The notes beneath the pieces are model-generated. The model saw only the letters and a program-made list of their open reading frames with translations, ran no database searches and was not told the DNA's origin. 47,502 bases of DNA, taken from IMG/VR virus record IMGVR_UViG_3300025671_000107, positions 1 to 47,502 of that record; one strand, 5' to 3'. The position numbers and the translations under genes are program-made. Below, piece by piece: positions 39,852 through 47,502 of this stretch. How positions within the stretch are numbered: the first letter of the stretch is position 1; every line of letters starts with the position of its first letter. The DNA comes from a virus.

Positions 39852-40976
39852 TTAGATTTTAAATCTCATCCCTGAGCCGCCGAGCATGATTTGTTTTAGT
39901 TGATCGACGACGGGATCAGAAGTGTTGTTAATGTTTTGCTGTTGTGGGGCGCTAGCCTGAACGTTGGCAGCTTTTTCTACCAAACCCCGCTGACCATCAC
40001 TCAGGCCCTGTCTGTAGATAGACTGAGCAATCTGATCAATGTTGTCAACCAAGGCTCTGTGAGAAGAGAGCGTGTCAATGTCCCAACTACCGTCATCCCG
40101 AATGTAAGGGTCGAAGTACTCGTCGAGACGAGCGTTCTTATCCTTGAGTTGAGACTTGTAGTCGTCTTGCAAGCCAAACGTGAAAGTCTTGTCCTGACCC
40201 AGATCGAATTCCAATCCAGTCAGTGAGTCGACCTCACGAGACATGTTCGCGATCCACTCGTCATCAACGATGGACTGAGGCTGTTGATCTTGTTGCTGGG
40301 GCTCTGGGGCGCGGTAGGTCTCTCTCAGATCCGTAATGCGCTTACGAGACTCAGCAGCGTCAATCTTCAGCTGCAGTTGTGAAAGCTTGATCTCATCCTC
40401 CGTGTGAACGTCGGGATCGAGCTTGTATTTGCTGTTCAAGAGAATGTCGATCTCCTGTCCGCTAAGGTCCTTGTACTCCGTAGCCATGCTCACGCGAACC
40501 GCCATAACGTCATCCATCTCAGATGGGTTAAGGGATTGGTATGTGAACCAGTCTTGAGGAGAACGTCCAGTCTCTTGAACGAACTTAGAGATAGCTTCGA
40601 CTCTCTCGTCGAGCGGGGTGGAGGGCTCAGTGACAGGCGTCAAGTCGTCGAAAGAAGTGATTTCGCGTCCAAGCCTCTCGCTCAGAAAGCTCATCACAGC
40701 ACCCTCGATGTCTTGGTCGCTGTAGTCTTGAGTCTCCGTTGGTCGCTCCTGCGATTCAGGAGCGTTATCAACTATAGTTTCTTGAATCGGTTCGGCGGAT
40801 GGCGCCTCAGTATCAACGACCGACTCCTGAACTGGAGCCTCTGGTGTTTCTACTGGTGCTTCCTGTGCGGGAGCTTCTGCGACCTGAGGTTCAGACTGAG
40901 CCATGCTAGCCTGAAATTCCGACGCATCATTGAAGATCTCGAACGTACCGCCTTCTGTTGGATTGTTATCCTCCAT
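39852..40976 (-). CDS. Capsid scaffold protein
   Basis: 374 residues. The first 90 residues are a Glu/Pro/Ala/Gln-rich low-complexity region (APAQEAPVETPEAPVQESVV). A long acidic helical body follows (LSQLQLKIDAAESRKRITDL). The C-terminal end is short (KQIMLGGSGMRFKI). Its composition and place, 8 bases upstream of the capsid gene, fit a scaffold that guides shell assembly. No protease is recognised in the window, so how it leaves the shell is unknown. Confidence 0.65.
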   Translation of the reverse strand: MEDNNPTEGGTFEIFNDASEFQASMAQSEPQVAEAPAQEAPVETPEAPVQESVVDTEAPSAEPIQETIVDNAPESQERPTETQDYSDQDIEGAVMSFLSERLGREITSFDDLTPVTEPSTPLDERVEAISKFVQETGRSPQDWFTYQSLNPSEMDDVMAVRVSMATEYKDLSGQEIDILLNSKYKLDPDVHTEDEIKLSQLQLKIDAAESRKRITDLRETYRAPEPQQQDQQPQSIVDDEWIANMSREVDSLTGLEFDLGQDKTFTFGLQDDYKSQLKDKNARLDEYFDPYIRDDGSWDIDTLSSHRALVDNIDQIAQSIYRQGLSDGQRGLVEKAANVQASAPQQQNINNTSDPVVDQLKQIMLGGSGMRFKI

Positions 40977-41002
40977 TGTATTTAATTAAGGGTGTTTGTT
41001 CG

Positions 41003-41338
41003 TTACGCTGGGCCGTAGTAGGCGATGATAGAGCCTGAGGCAATATCAACGGTATCCCACTTGCCGTAGATGGTGATGCCTTTTGGGAAGACGTCAGCAG
41101 AAGTGACGAGGTCGCCAGTAGCGTCGAAGTCATTGTCTACTCCATCAGACCCAAAGATCTGCTTGTTGTTCACCGCCTGAAGGTCACGGAATGTAGTGTC
41201 CTCCAAGCAAGTGATAGCAACGAAAGCATATCCGCTAGGACACGTCAGGTCCTGCGCGGTGGTGGTGTTACAAAAGCAAGAACCAAGCTGCCCGAAAGCA
41301 GCCTGATTCGCTTCACCTGTGTTAGAAAGGTTTGCCAT
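41003..41338 (-). CDS. Hypothetical small structural protein, Cys-containing
   Basis: 111 residues from ATG 41338. An upstream in-frame start would overlap the preceding gene by about 50 bases. It begins MANLSNTGEANQAAFGQLGS and has CFC near residue 23 and further Cys. The C-terminal half is beta-rich (PKGITIYGKWDTVDIASGSI). It lies between scaffold and the paralogous pair and is probably a minor head or baseplate protein (inference). Confidence 0.6.
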   Translation of the reverse strand: MANLSNTGEANQAAFGQLGSCFCNTTTAQDLTCPSGYAFVAITCLEDTTFRDLQAVNNKQIFGSDGVDNDFDATGDLVTSADVFPKGITIYGKWDTVDIASGSIIAYYGPA

Positions 41339-41339
41339 T

Positions 41340-41747
41340 TTATGTGAGTTTAACTGCTGAGCTATCCAAACCGAAGACCGCACACTCAACCATCTGGTCG
41401 ACGTCAGTGGAGTAAGCCTTCATGGTCTGATCGTTCTGAGCAGGGATAAACGCGAATTCTCCGCCACCAATCTTCATGACTACTGGATCGTCAGTGGCTG
41501 TTTCGGCATACAAGTACACATACTTCTCCTTGTCCTTGGACAGGTTCTTGATGTACAGGTAGGCGTTTTCGAGCTTATCGCTTGCCTTGTAGACAGTGAT
41601 AGCATCTGAGCCAGCAGCAGTGCCAAGAATCTTGACGCGCTGGACATTGCCAGAGTCAGCATTGATGATCATGTTCACCCCGATGTTAATCGGTGATGTC
41701 ATGACCGTGGTGGTAGAGAGACTAAGTGTAGCTCTTACCGTACCCAT
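41340..41747 (-). CDS. Beta-rich structural protein, paralogue A
   Basis: 135 residues. It shares order and motifs with its upstream neighbour: TLSLSTTTVMTS near the start, then YLYIKNLSKDKEKYVYLYAE and GGGEFAFIPAQ. The neighbour has YIKNISSTASEYITVKVGA and AGDFLFMPWSA in the same place. A tandem duplication is therefore likely. Probable capsid-surface or minor virion protein. Confidence 0.6.
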   Translation of the reverse strand: MGTVRATLSLSTTTVMTSPINIGVNMIINADSGNVQRVKILGTAAGSDAITVYKASDKLENAYLYIKNLSKDKEKYVYLYAETATDDPVVMKIGGGEFAFIPAQNDQTMKAYSTDVDQMVECAVFGLDSSAVKLT

Positions 41748-42157
41748 TATGCTTCGTAGATAACGAGGTATTCAACAGTCATGTTGACTGCAGATGTGTC
41801 GATGTCGATGTCTGCGTTGTCGCCAGTGGTGTCTGCACTCCAAGGCATGAACAAGAAGTCACCTGCATACAAGCGTCCGACCTCAGTAGCACCGACCTTG
41901 ACGGTGATGTACTCAGAAGCGGTTGATGAGATGTTCTTGATGTAGACCTTGTGAGCCTTGTCATCGGAGTAGTCCGCTGCGAGGATCAGAGCTGTGTCAG
42001 TCTGAGCAGACGCATAGAACTTTCGTGCAACGCCCGTAGTCTGATCGAGACCAGTAGCGTTACCAGCCTTGGTGAGCTGAGTGGTGGTGCTCAGAGAGAG
42101 AGCATCGCCAGTCAAGTCTCCACTCGAAAGCGTGAGGGTTGCTGTTGTAGTAGCCAT
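41747..42157 (-). CDS. Beta-rich structural protein, paralogue B
   Basis: 136 residues. It begins MATTTATLTLSSGDLTGDAL and shows the aligned blocks described for paralogue A at the same spacing. A -7 box TATATTTG (42185-42192) lies about 27 bases upstream of the start, so this gene probably begins its own mRNA with a short leader. Confidence 0.6.
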   Translation of the reverse strand: MATTTATLTLSSGDLTGDALSLSTTTQLTKAGNATGLDQTTGVARKFYASAQTDTALILAADYSDDKAHKVYIKNISSTASEYITVKVGATEVGRLYAGDFLFMPWSADTTGDNADIDIDTSAVNMTVEYLVIYEA

Positions 42158-42184
42158 GTTAGTAGTAAGTGGTTTTTAGTATTG

Positions 42185-42192
42185 CAAATATA
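42185..42192 (-). promoter_or_regulatory. TAnnTTTG late promoter box with leader
   Basis: TATATTTG on the minus strand is preceded by an A-rich stretch (AAAAAGAAAAAG) and lies 27 bases before ATG 42157. It is the one late box here with a real leader instead of an immediate start. Confidence 0.55.
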
Positions 42193-42399
42193 TCACTTTT
42201 TCTTTTTGTCTGCTCTGATCTTCGCGGCCTCCTTTTTACCGAACGGGGAATTCACTCTAGCGGCAGCCCACTCGTGTTGAGTGACGTTAGGCCTGTTACC
42301 AGAACTCATGTATGCGGCAAGACCTCTCTTGTATACTTCCTTCTCGGCGGCATCAAGACCAGCCATGCCTCCCTTATTCAGTTTCTTAACTGCTCTCAT
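42193..42399 (-). CDS. Small basic late protein, 68 residues
   Basis: Lys-rich C-terminus (KEAAKIRADKKKK) and an N-terminus MRAVKKLNKGGMAGLDAAEK, carrying the recurrent K...GG motif. The ATGA overlap with the upstream gene is shown by ATG 42399. Probably nucleic-acid binding. Function unknown. Confidence 0.65.
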   Translation of the reverse strand: MRAVKKLNKGGMAGLDAAEKEVYKRGLAAYMSSGNRPNVTQHEWAAARVNSPFGKKEAAKIRADKKKK

Positions 42400-42542
42400 A
42401 ATTTATCTCTTTCTTTCATTAGAGCCTGCAAGTTCTTTGGGTATGGCTTACCCTTCTTGTAGATCTCTGCGATCTTGCGAATGAGCTCTGCTCTACGAGT
42501 AGGGTTCTTGCTGCCCCTAAGGTATTTCTTGTTGATATTCAT
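42396..42542 (-). CDS. Small basic late protein, 48 residues
   Basis: Starts at ATG 42542, overlapping the upstream stop as ATGA, and ends in ATGA with the next gene. It is basic (KKYLRGSKNPTRRAELIRKI; IYKKGKPYPKNLQALMKE). The exact overlaps at both ends support a real gene despite its size. Function unknown. Confidence 0.6.
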   Translation of the reverse strand: MNINKKYLRGSKNPTRRAELIRKIAEIYKKGKPYPKNLQALMKERDKL

Positions 42543-42724
42543 GAGTGGTTGACGAGCTTGAACTTAGCCTTGGCAATTGCCTTATCGTGAGGCTTGTAGT
42601 CTCCCTTCATCAAGAAGTATCTACCACCCTCCTGCATCCAATGGTACCCAGATGGAGGCGGTACCTCGACCGACTTCTGAGAGATCTTGAGCTTGCCCCC
42701 CTTGTTGTACTTAACGGTGTTCAT
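42539..42724 (-). CDS. Small late protein with VKYNKGG N-terminus
   Basis: 61 residues from ATG 42724, which overlaps the stop of the upstream gene (ATGA). It has MNTVKYNKGGKLKISQ, then PPSGYHWMQEGGRYFLMKGD. It shares the K-Y-x-x-GG motif with other late proteins. Function unknown. Confidence 0.6.
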   Translation of the reverse strand: MNTVKYNKGGKLKISQKSVEVPPPSGYHWMQEGGRYFLMKGDYKPHDKAIAKAKFKLVNHS

Positions 42725-43032
42725 CACCACTTAACCTTATTGGCCCAGTAGGCTGCGCTCATCTTACCCTTGGCAATGTTCTTTGCGTGACGGGCCTTGA
42801 ATGAAGCGCGTTTCTTTTTCATCTTGGAGCCCTCACCAGCCTTAGGCTTGCCCGCTGTCTTAGCACCCTGCTCCCCAAAGCGAATCAGCTTGACCTTGTC
42901 ACCAACCTTAGCCAACACGATGTGTGACTTCTTCGGGTGCTTGGGTGTACGCTTTGCTTTGTTGACACCAGCCAATCCATACTTCTTGAGCATGTTCTTG
43001 ACTCTCTTCCCTACTGCGCTTGGAGATCCCAT
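42724..43032 (-). CDS. Small basic phage protein, DUF6321-like
   Basis: 102 residues, very basic. The block VKLIRFGEQGAKTAGKPKAG followed by KKKRASFKARHAKNI and AAYWANKVKW is recalled as a conserved phage family (DUF6321), frequent in Bacteroidota phages and without known function. The promoter box TATATTTG ends 4 bases before ATG 43032. Confidence 0.7.
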   Translation of the reverse strand: MGSPSAVGKRVKNMLKKYGLAGVNKAKRTPKHPKKSHIVLAKVGDKVKLIRFGEQGAKTAGKPKAGEGSKMKKKRASFKARHAKNIAKGKMSAAYWANKVKW

Positions 43033-43036
43033 GATG

Positions 43037-43044
43037 CAAATATA
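43037..43044 (-). promoter_or_regulatory. TAnnTTTG late promoter box
   Basis: TATATTTG on the minus strand ends 4 bases before ATG 43032, in the short gap between two late genes. No clear -33 element was found. Confidence 0.55.
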
Positions 43045-43269
43045 TCAAATATCAGAAGAGTACTCCATTAGGTTCCCGTGGCGTAAGTCATCAAGCTTAT
43101 CAGCGTCTGAGATAGAGTCATCTGTGTAGAACGATACCGACGGAATGTTGCCTGCTTTGGCCCACGTCACCGCTCCTGACTCGGTCTCGAAGTATTCTTC
43201 AATACCAGACATCCTGATCACATACCCAGCCGTGATCTTGTTGCCAGTATCTGTTGCAGTCTTTGCCAT
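43045..43269 (-). CDS. Hypothetical late protein, 74 residues
   Basis: Starts at ATG 43269, overlapping the upstream stop (TAATG). Acidic protein with GYVIRMSGIEEYFETESGAV and SFYTDDSISDADKLDDL. It lies next to the lectin-like fibre and may be a small fibre accessory. Function unknown. Confidence 0.6.
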   Translation of the reverse strand: MAKTATDTGNKITAGYVIRMSGIEEYFETESGAVTWAKAGNIPSVSFYTDDSISDADKLDDLRHGNLMEYSSDI

Positions 43270-44216
43270 TAGAATACAGAGTAGTGATTGTTTATATCTG
43301 TCATTACGTTCGCTCTAGTTGGCATCGTGTCAGACCAAATAATTAACTCGGATACGTAGCCTTGAAGTTGTGCGTTTCCGTTATCTGACCTCCTGCCAAT
43401 AGCAGCCTTTAAGCTACCGTTATTGATAGTACCAGAGCTAGGGTAGCCTGTGTCTGTATCTGCTTTGTCACCGTTGAAATCAATATCACCTTCATAAGGT
43501 GAGGCAGAGACATAGGCGTTTATGATGTATTCATCATTGACAGATATTGTCGTGTTGCTGTCGCTCCTTCCAAGCTCTCCACCACTATATCTTGCAGAGA
43601 TTCTAAGCTTGGATGACGCACCCAATACGCTAAGCTGAGTGACCTGAGTCGATGTTGAAGAAGACCACTGGCTAAATACTTGTTGTGCAGTGGTCACAGA
43701 CTTAAACTCAGTAACTGCTGAGATAAGCAACTCATCACCGTTGTTAGAGACAAACGTATTCTCCAACCATCTTGCAGTAGAGCCAAAGTAAAAATCAAGC
43801 GCTGGGATTGAGTTGTCTGTGGTGGTAATTAGGTTTCCAGAACCGTCAACAATGTAGGGCCTTGACCCTGCCGTAGACTGAGTCATGTTGTTCCCGTTTC
43901 CAGATTGATCCAGCCAAGTCGAAATCCTGCCGTAGTTGCTGCCGCAGTGGGATGCAAGGGCTGCTGTGTCTAGGTTCCCACTCGAATCAAACCCAATAGT
44001 AGCGAAACCTCCTGATGAGTTTTCTACAACGATAGCCCCAGTAGCCGAAGAAGACAGCTTTCGAAGGCTGTAAGCAGCTACTGATCCACTATAAGTGTCC
44101 AAGAAGTAATCAACTGGAACACTAGAACCAGACACCTTCGATATGCTGTCTTTAAGCACACCATCTACTTTGCTAAGACTAGTCCAAGAAACTCCAGAAA
44201 GCTTGTCTATGCTCAT
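43269..44216 (-). CDS. Fibre-associated lectin-like protein
   Basis: 315 residues. The region AAYSLRKLSSSATGAIVVE, then ISTWLDQSGNGNNMTQST and SRPYIVDGSGN, matches a module resembling arabinofuranosidase-B/concanavalin-like folds, common in marine phage tail proteins. The C-terminus (YVSELIIWSDTMPTRANVMT) resembles LamG ends. A carbohydrate-binding receptor function is likely (inference). It is linked by ATGA to the collagen-like fibre gene. Confidence 0.65.
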   Translation of the reverse strand: MSIDKLSGVSWTSLSKVDGVLKDSISKVSGSSVPVDYFLDTYSGSVAAYSLRKLSSSATGAIVVENSSGGFATIGFDSSGNLDTAALASHCGSNYGRISTWLDQSGNGNNMTQSTAGSRPYIVDGSGNLITTTDNSIPALDFYFGSTARWLENTFVSNNGDELLISAVTEFKSVTTAQQVFSQWSSSTSTQVTQLSVLGASSKLRISARYSGGELGRSDSNTTISVNDEYIINAYVSASPYEGDIDFNGDKADTDTGYPSSGTINNGSLKAAIGRRSDNGNAQLQGYVSELIIWSDTMPTRANVMTDINNHYSVF

Positions 44217-45604
44217 GACAACTCAACCCAGTCTTTAGACGGATCAAAGTAAATCTCTCTGGTGCCTGCGTTTGTGCAGTACCCTACAATCCTGACGACA
44301 TCACCACTGCCTGAAGGTGCTGTGTTGGTAATCTCACCAGAAGTGCCTGAGACATACAGCACGTCTCCAGTTGTGAATCCAGCCCAGTCTCCATGACGAG
44401 CAAGACCCTTGATGAGGTACTTGGGTGAGTCGTCTACAATCGCAATACCTAGCATACCTGTAGATGACGAAACAGCATCTGCATCAGTCTCCTCCCATTG
44501 CTGGGATGAGTCAAGATAGTAGAGCTTTCCCTGCTCTATGTCTCCGTCAACCCCAGCAGGTCCGCTACCGAAAGACACAATGTCTCCGTAGTACTGATCA
44601 CTACTTGTGGGGGATGGTATTTCTCTCTGACCTTTGATAGTCAAGGTACTGCCATCAAACACAAGGGAGTTTTCAGCAGTCAAGGCAGAGGTGCCGTTGC
44701 CAGTAATGACGCTGTTTGATGTGAAGGAGGTTGCACCCGTACCCCCTCTAGTGACGGGAAGCGTTCCTGCAGAGAGATCTGAAGCGCTGCCGCTAGTAGC
44801 TACATCTGCTAGAGTAGTAGGCGTGGCTACGCCAGATGCATTGCCGATCCAAGCTTGACCGTCGGGAATGTTGGGTACATCGTTAGCCCTTCCAGCACCC
44901 ATAATGATGCCAGAGATCTTGTTGCCACTCGTGTTTACCTTGATGATAATCCCAAGGTTTTGAATAGCATTTGTGCCAGTCGGCTTGGTTGTGGTCCAGC
45001 CACCAGAAGCACCTAAGTAAACAGTCTGACCCTCTGAGTAGATAGAGGCGTCAGGAACGTCTACGTTGTTGATAAAACCAATAGCAATACCCAACCCCTC
45101 ACCATCGTCAGCGAGGTCTTGATCTAAGACAAAATGAGCTGGATAGTTCGTGGCTGCATCTGCAGCAATAACCTCGGCTTGATTCCCGACAGAGCCCGTA
45201 ACGTGGACAGGAGTTCCCTTTGCAAGCGGGCCTCCGCTTACGTTCTTTACGTTTTCAGAAATAGTCTTCGGGTAACCAAAAGAAACTGTACCTGCACCGT
45301 CTGTGGTGAGGACCTGTCCATCATCACCGTCATCAGAAGGCAAAGTGTACGCACTCCACTTTAAGTTGTAGTCAGTGGCCCCGTCTTTTTGAAGGAACTC
45401 ATTGTTGGATCCGCCAGAGATAACGCCTACGCCAGCAACACCCTGAGAGCCCTGAGGTCCAGCAGCACCAGTATCACCCTTCGCACCCTTGGAGGTTACA
45501 GCAACAGGGCTAGAAGCAACACTGTTTACAGTAACCGCCGTCGAAGCAGATACATTGACGTCTACAGAAGTAGAGTCTTGAACCGTTACTGTAATGTCAC
45601 TCAT
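44213..45604 (-). CDS. Tail fibre with collagen-like segment
   Basis: 463 residues. The N-terminus is repetitive (VTVQDSTSVDVNVSASTAVT), then GAKGDTGAAGPQGSQGVAG (about 39-57) is a short Gly-x-y collagen-like triple-helix segment. The rest is Gly/Thr/Ser/Asp-rich beta repeats (DDGDDGQVLTTDGAGTVSFG). Such proteins form trimeric fibres that bind the host surface. No chaperone or peptidase domain was noticed. Confidence 0.7.
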   Translation of the reverse strand: MSDITVTVQDSTSVDVNVSASTAVTVNSVASSPVAVTSKGAKGDTGAAGPQGSQGVAGVGVISGGSNNEFLQKDGATDYNLKWSAYTLPSDDGDDGQVLTTDGAGTVSFGYPKTISENVKNVSGGPLAKGTPVHVTGSVGNQAEVIAADAATNYPAHFVLDQDLADDGEGLGIAIGFINNVDVPDASIYSEGQTVYLGASGGWTTTKPTGTNAIQNLGIIIKVNTSGNKISGIIMGAGRANDVPNIPDGQAWIGNASGVATPTTLADVATSGSASDLSAGTLPVTRGGTGATSFTSNSVITGNGTSALTAENSLVFDGSTLTIKGQREIPSPTSSDQYYGDIVSFGSGPAGVDGDIEQGKLYYLDSSQQWEETDADAVSSSTGMLGIAIVDDSPKYLIKGLARHGDWAGFTTGDVLYVSGTSGEITNTAPSGSGDVVRIVGYCTNAGTREIYFDPSKDWVELS

Positions 45605-46041
45605 TACGCATCGATGGCTTCAGAGATGTCCTCGTTCACCACAAACGAACCAAACAGGATTGTCTTGTGGATATCCAATCCGCCAGTAGTGCTTGGCTTG
45701 ATGTACTGGATGTCGTAAGAGTACTTACCCGAAGCAATGGACCGCATCGTCAAAGCCGAAGCCTGAATGGTTGCGTTACCGCTGTCATCCACAGAAACTG
45801 GTTCAAAGTTGTTGGCAGCCTTGACACCCACGTCCGATGTGCCGAGGATGAGTCCACCCTTACCAGTTTCGTTAGGCAAGAGGTTCTCTCTCACCTGAAC
45901 AATGAATCGGTAGTTGTCGGTAGCCAAAGGGAGTGCCGTACCCGCAGAGTCCTTGAGAGTGACTGTGAGCGTGAAGGTGTCACCACGCTTGCACGTGATG
46001 TCCAGTCTAGTAGATTCGTCGAGGTTTACTTTACTCGCCAT
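45604..46041 (-). CDS. Fibre-base protein, BppU-like
   Basis: 145 residues, beta-sandwich-like: RLDITCKRGDTFTLTVTLKD at the N-terminus and GKYSYDIQYIKPS near the C-terminus. The opening recalls the BppU-type domain that anchors receptor-binding proteins to the tail. It follows the portal directly, overlapping by one base. A promoter box with a 4-base gap to its ATG lies in the end of the portal gene. Confidence 0.6.
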   Translation of the reverse strand: MASKVNLDESTRLDITCKRGDTFTLTVTLKDSAGTALPLATDNYRFIVQVRENLLPNETGKGGLILGTSDVGVKAANNFEPVSVDDSGNATIQASALTMRSIASGKYSYDIQYIKPSTTGGLDIHKTILFGSFVVNEDISEAIDA

Positions 46042-47502
46042 TATTCAAACATATTTGTAAATGGTTGGGGCTCTCCTTGGATTTCTCCACGGTTGCCCTT
46101 GCGCTGTGAGATAAGCTGAGACTGCTTAACTGCTTGCTTATCAACACGTTCGTCCTTGCGATCCTCCTTGAGGACCTCCAGCTTTTCTTTAAACTCCTGC
46201 TCCTCTGTGCGGAATCCGAGAGTAGCCTGTGCTCTGATCATTTCGATCTGCTTGCGCATCTCGTGCTCCATCTGCATGCGCTGCAACTCCAACTGACTCT
46301 TCATCTGCTCCATCTGCATATCGATCTCTGCTTTCATCTGCATCTCCTGCTGCTTGGCCTGAGATGCTGCTTGAGCTGACTGCTGAGCCACCTGAGCCTG
46401 CATAGCTGAGTTCTGCTGAGAGATCTCTTGCATGCGCTTCATGCGCTTGTTGCGACGAACCACGAGGAGTCTTTCCGCTTGATTGATGTCACGCATGTTT
46501 CGGATAGCAATGGCATCCTCGATATCCAACTCCTTCTGACCCAAGGCCATCTGGATGTTCTGCTCAAGGTACATGCGGTCCTTATCCTCCATGTCCTTAA
46601 CTACCTGAACACCAAAGTTGTACATAGGTAGATCACCGAAGCTGCTGAGGACCTTCATGTTGGTCTCACCGATAGCGTTGGTGTAGGCTTTGTAGATAGG
46701 AGTTTCTTGAGGAAGGATCTGCAGACACTTGACGATGTCTTCGCAAACCTTCTTGTAGATGACCATGGCTGCATTGGTGATGTCGTAGATGGCGTTGTTG
46801 CCAGCCGCGATGGCGTTCTGCTGAACACCCACCAACGTATCTCCCTTAGGAGTAGATGCATCCATCATCTCATTGATTCCCGTCACGTCGCGGATCATGC
46901 GGAGGTAGTGGTTGTACAAACTCACCAACTCGTTGATGTTGCGAATGTGGTTGTCAATGGTTCTGACAGGTGGGTTCTGAAATCCTCCCTCTGGGTTCTT
47001 GCTTCTGTAGTAGAAGACACCAGTCTGCTCGTAGATGTCGTGCAGCTCCAATGGCTGAAGCTCACCACCCTTACCGAGCTGGACATTCTCCAGTCCCTCG
47101 ATGTCAATAATCAGTCCATCAGGCTTCGCCTTGGCAAGTGCCTGCTGAAGCTTGAGGTGGGTGATCTGCAACATGTCCGCAAAGCCAACGCATCCGTCAA
47201 TCAATGACTTAGGAATCATACGTCTGATGTTCGTGGCGATGCACGAGTAAGACATACGAGCCTTAGAGATGTCGTGGATGTTCTTTGGGACGTTGCTCTT
47301 CATTCCGTAGTCGAAGAGCTTGTCGCAACCCATGATGTAGGAACCACCGTAGATGGTTTGAATCTCAAGCTTGTGAGGCTTGCGTGAGAACACGGAGTTC
47401 TTCTTCTCCTTGTAGTTAAATCCTTCGTAGAAGAAACCGCTGTTACCGTACTGATTCTCTTTCTCTTCGAAGTAGATGCAGTCGGTGGACACAAACTCAA
47501 AG
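46041..47502 (-). CDS. Portal protein, 5' end outside window
   Basis: At least 487 residues. The frame stays open to the window end, and GTG at 47492 is an internal codon, so the true start lies outside. LIDGCVGFADMLQITHLKLQ, DGLIIDIEGLENVQLG and TGINEMMDASTPKGDTLVGV are characteristic of crAss-like/Bacteroidota phage portals. The C-terminal third is a Gln/Met-rich coiled coil (QMKAEIDMQMEQMKSQLELQ). It forms the ring through which DNA enters the capsid. The missing terminase is expected beyond 47502. Confidence 0.8.
   Translation of the reverse strand, partial: FEFVSTDCIYFEEKENQYGNSGFFYEGFNYKEKKNSVFSRKPHKLEIQTIYGGSYIMGCDKLFDYGMKSNVPKNIHDISKARMSYSCIATNIRRMIPKSLIDGCVGFADMLQITHLKLQQALAKAKPDGLIIDIEGLENVQLGKGGELQPLELHDIYEQTGVFYYRSKNPEGGFQNPPVRTIDNHIRNINELVSLYNHYLRMIRDVTGINEMMDASTPKGDTLVGVQQNAIAAGNNAIYDITNAAMVIYKKVCEDIVKCLQILPQETPIYKAYTNAIGETNMKVLSSFGDLPMYNFGVQVVKDMEDKDRMYLEQNIQMALGQKELDIEDAIAIRNMRDINQAERLLVVRRNKRMKRMQEISQQNSAMQAQVAQQSAQAASQAKQQEMQMKAEIDMQMEQMKSQLELQRMQMEHEMRKQIEMIRAQATLGFRTEEQEFKEKLEVLKEDRKDERVDKQAVKQSQLISQRKGNRGEIQGEPQPFTNMFE
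46046..46053 (-). promoter_or_regulatory. TAnnTTTG box inside end of portal gene
   Basis: TATGTTTG on the minus strand ends 4 bases before ATG 45604-46041's start codon at 46041. It overlaps the last codons of the portal gene (Met-Phe-Glu). The 4-base spacing equals that of the other late boxes, which argues against coincidence, but coding constraint makes this less certain. Confidence 0.4.

Noticed and set aside
47490-47492. GTG as a portal start codon.
   Set aside because: The frame continues upstream without a stop to the window end, and the portal would be short of its N-terminal part.
1-47502. The reading frame of the left-edge gene joins in frame with the portal frame if the window is closed into a circle.
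   Set aside because: A chance of one in three. The product would fuse a coiled-coil protein to the middle of the portal, and terminase is missing, so the window is more likely a slice of a larger genome.
1-47502. Evidence of lysogeny (integrase, attachment site, excisionase).
   Set aside because: No such gene or site was recognised. The only sequence-specific mobile enzyme is the homing endonuclease.

Overview
The window is a slice of a tailed double-stranded DNA phage genome, most probably a short-tailed (podovirus-type) phage of a Bacteroidota host. The phage call rests on a portal protein, scaffold, major capsid protein, connector/ring proteins, a giant nozzle-like protein, fibres and a holin, with no tail sheath, tail tube or tape measure. 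The host call rests on three points. First, start codons are preceded by A-rich leaders instead of Shine-Dalgarno sequences. Second, at least eight minus-strand boxes match the Bacteroidota -7 consensus TAnnTTTG. Third, several families (BT4734-like primase domain, crAss-like portal and adaptor proteins) are typical of Bacteroidota phages. The sequence is not a complete genome: both ends cut through genes, and no terminase, DNA polymerase or endolysin was recognised.

Layout. Positions 1-1074 hold two minus-strand genes that run off the left edge. Positions 1075-1949 form a divergent, gene-free control region rich in dyad symmetry (an 18-bp perfect palindrome, a 35-bp near-perfect inverted repeat, a candidate structured RNA and a 25-bp hairpin). 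Positions 1950-16065 form the plus-strand early/replication block. It starts with a histone-H1-like basic protein and a string of very small, start/stop-overlapping genes. A tRNA-like region and a GIY-YIG endonuclease follow. The block then runs through a DnaA-domain-IV-like protein, an ERF-type annealing protein, a RecB-like exonuclease, a small protein with an SSB-like tail, a nucleotide-modification-associated protein, a BT4734/RecA-like primase-helicase and two more PD-(D/E)XK nucleases. It ends at a terminator near 16129-16156.

Positions 16155-47502 are the minus-strand late block, transcribed from right to left. In transcription order it contains: portal (cut by the window edge), fibre-base and collagen-like fibre, lectin-like protein, a set of small basic proteins, two paralogous beta-rich proteins, scaffold, major capsid protein, a small decoration-like protein, a lectin-fold protein, an AT-hook-bearing protein, two connector/ring proteins, a 2334-residue nozzle-like protein with an EF-hand loop, internal virion proteins (one of 1629 residues), and a membrane/lysis cassette with a 3-TM holin.

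The most interesting signals are regulatory. Late promoters sit so close to the start codons (box to ATG usually 4 bases) that the transcripts should be essentially leaderless. Downstream of the capsid gene, three intrinsic-terminator hairpins are fused to the next promoter so that the hairpin loop falls at the -33 position. The plus-strand early genes lack these boxes and instead carry long bulged hairpins, two of which are near-identical copies 1020 bp apart. All homology statements are from memory and motif reading; no search was run.
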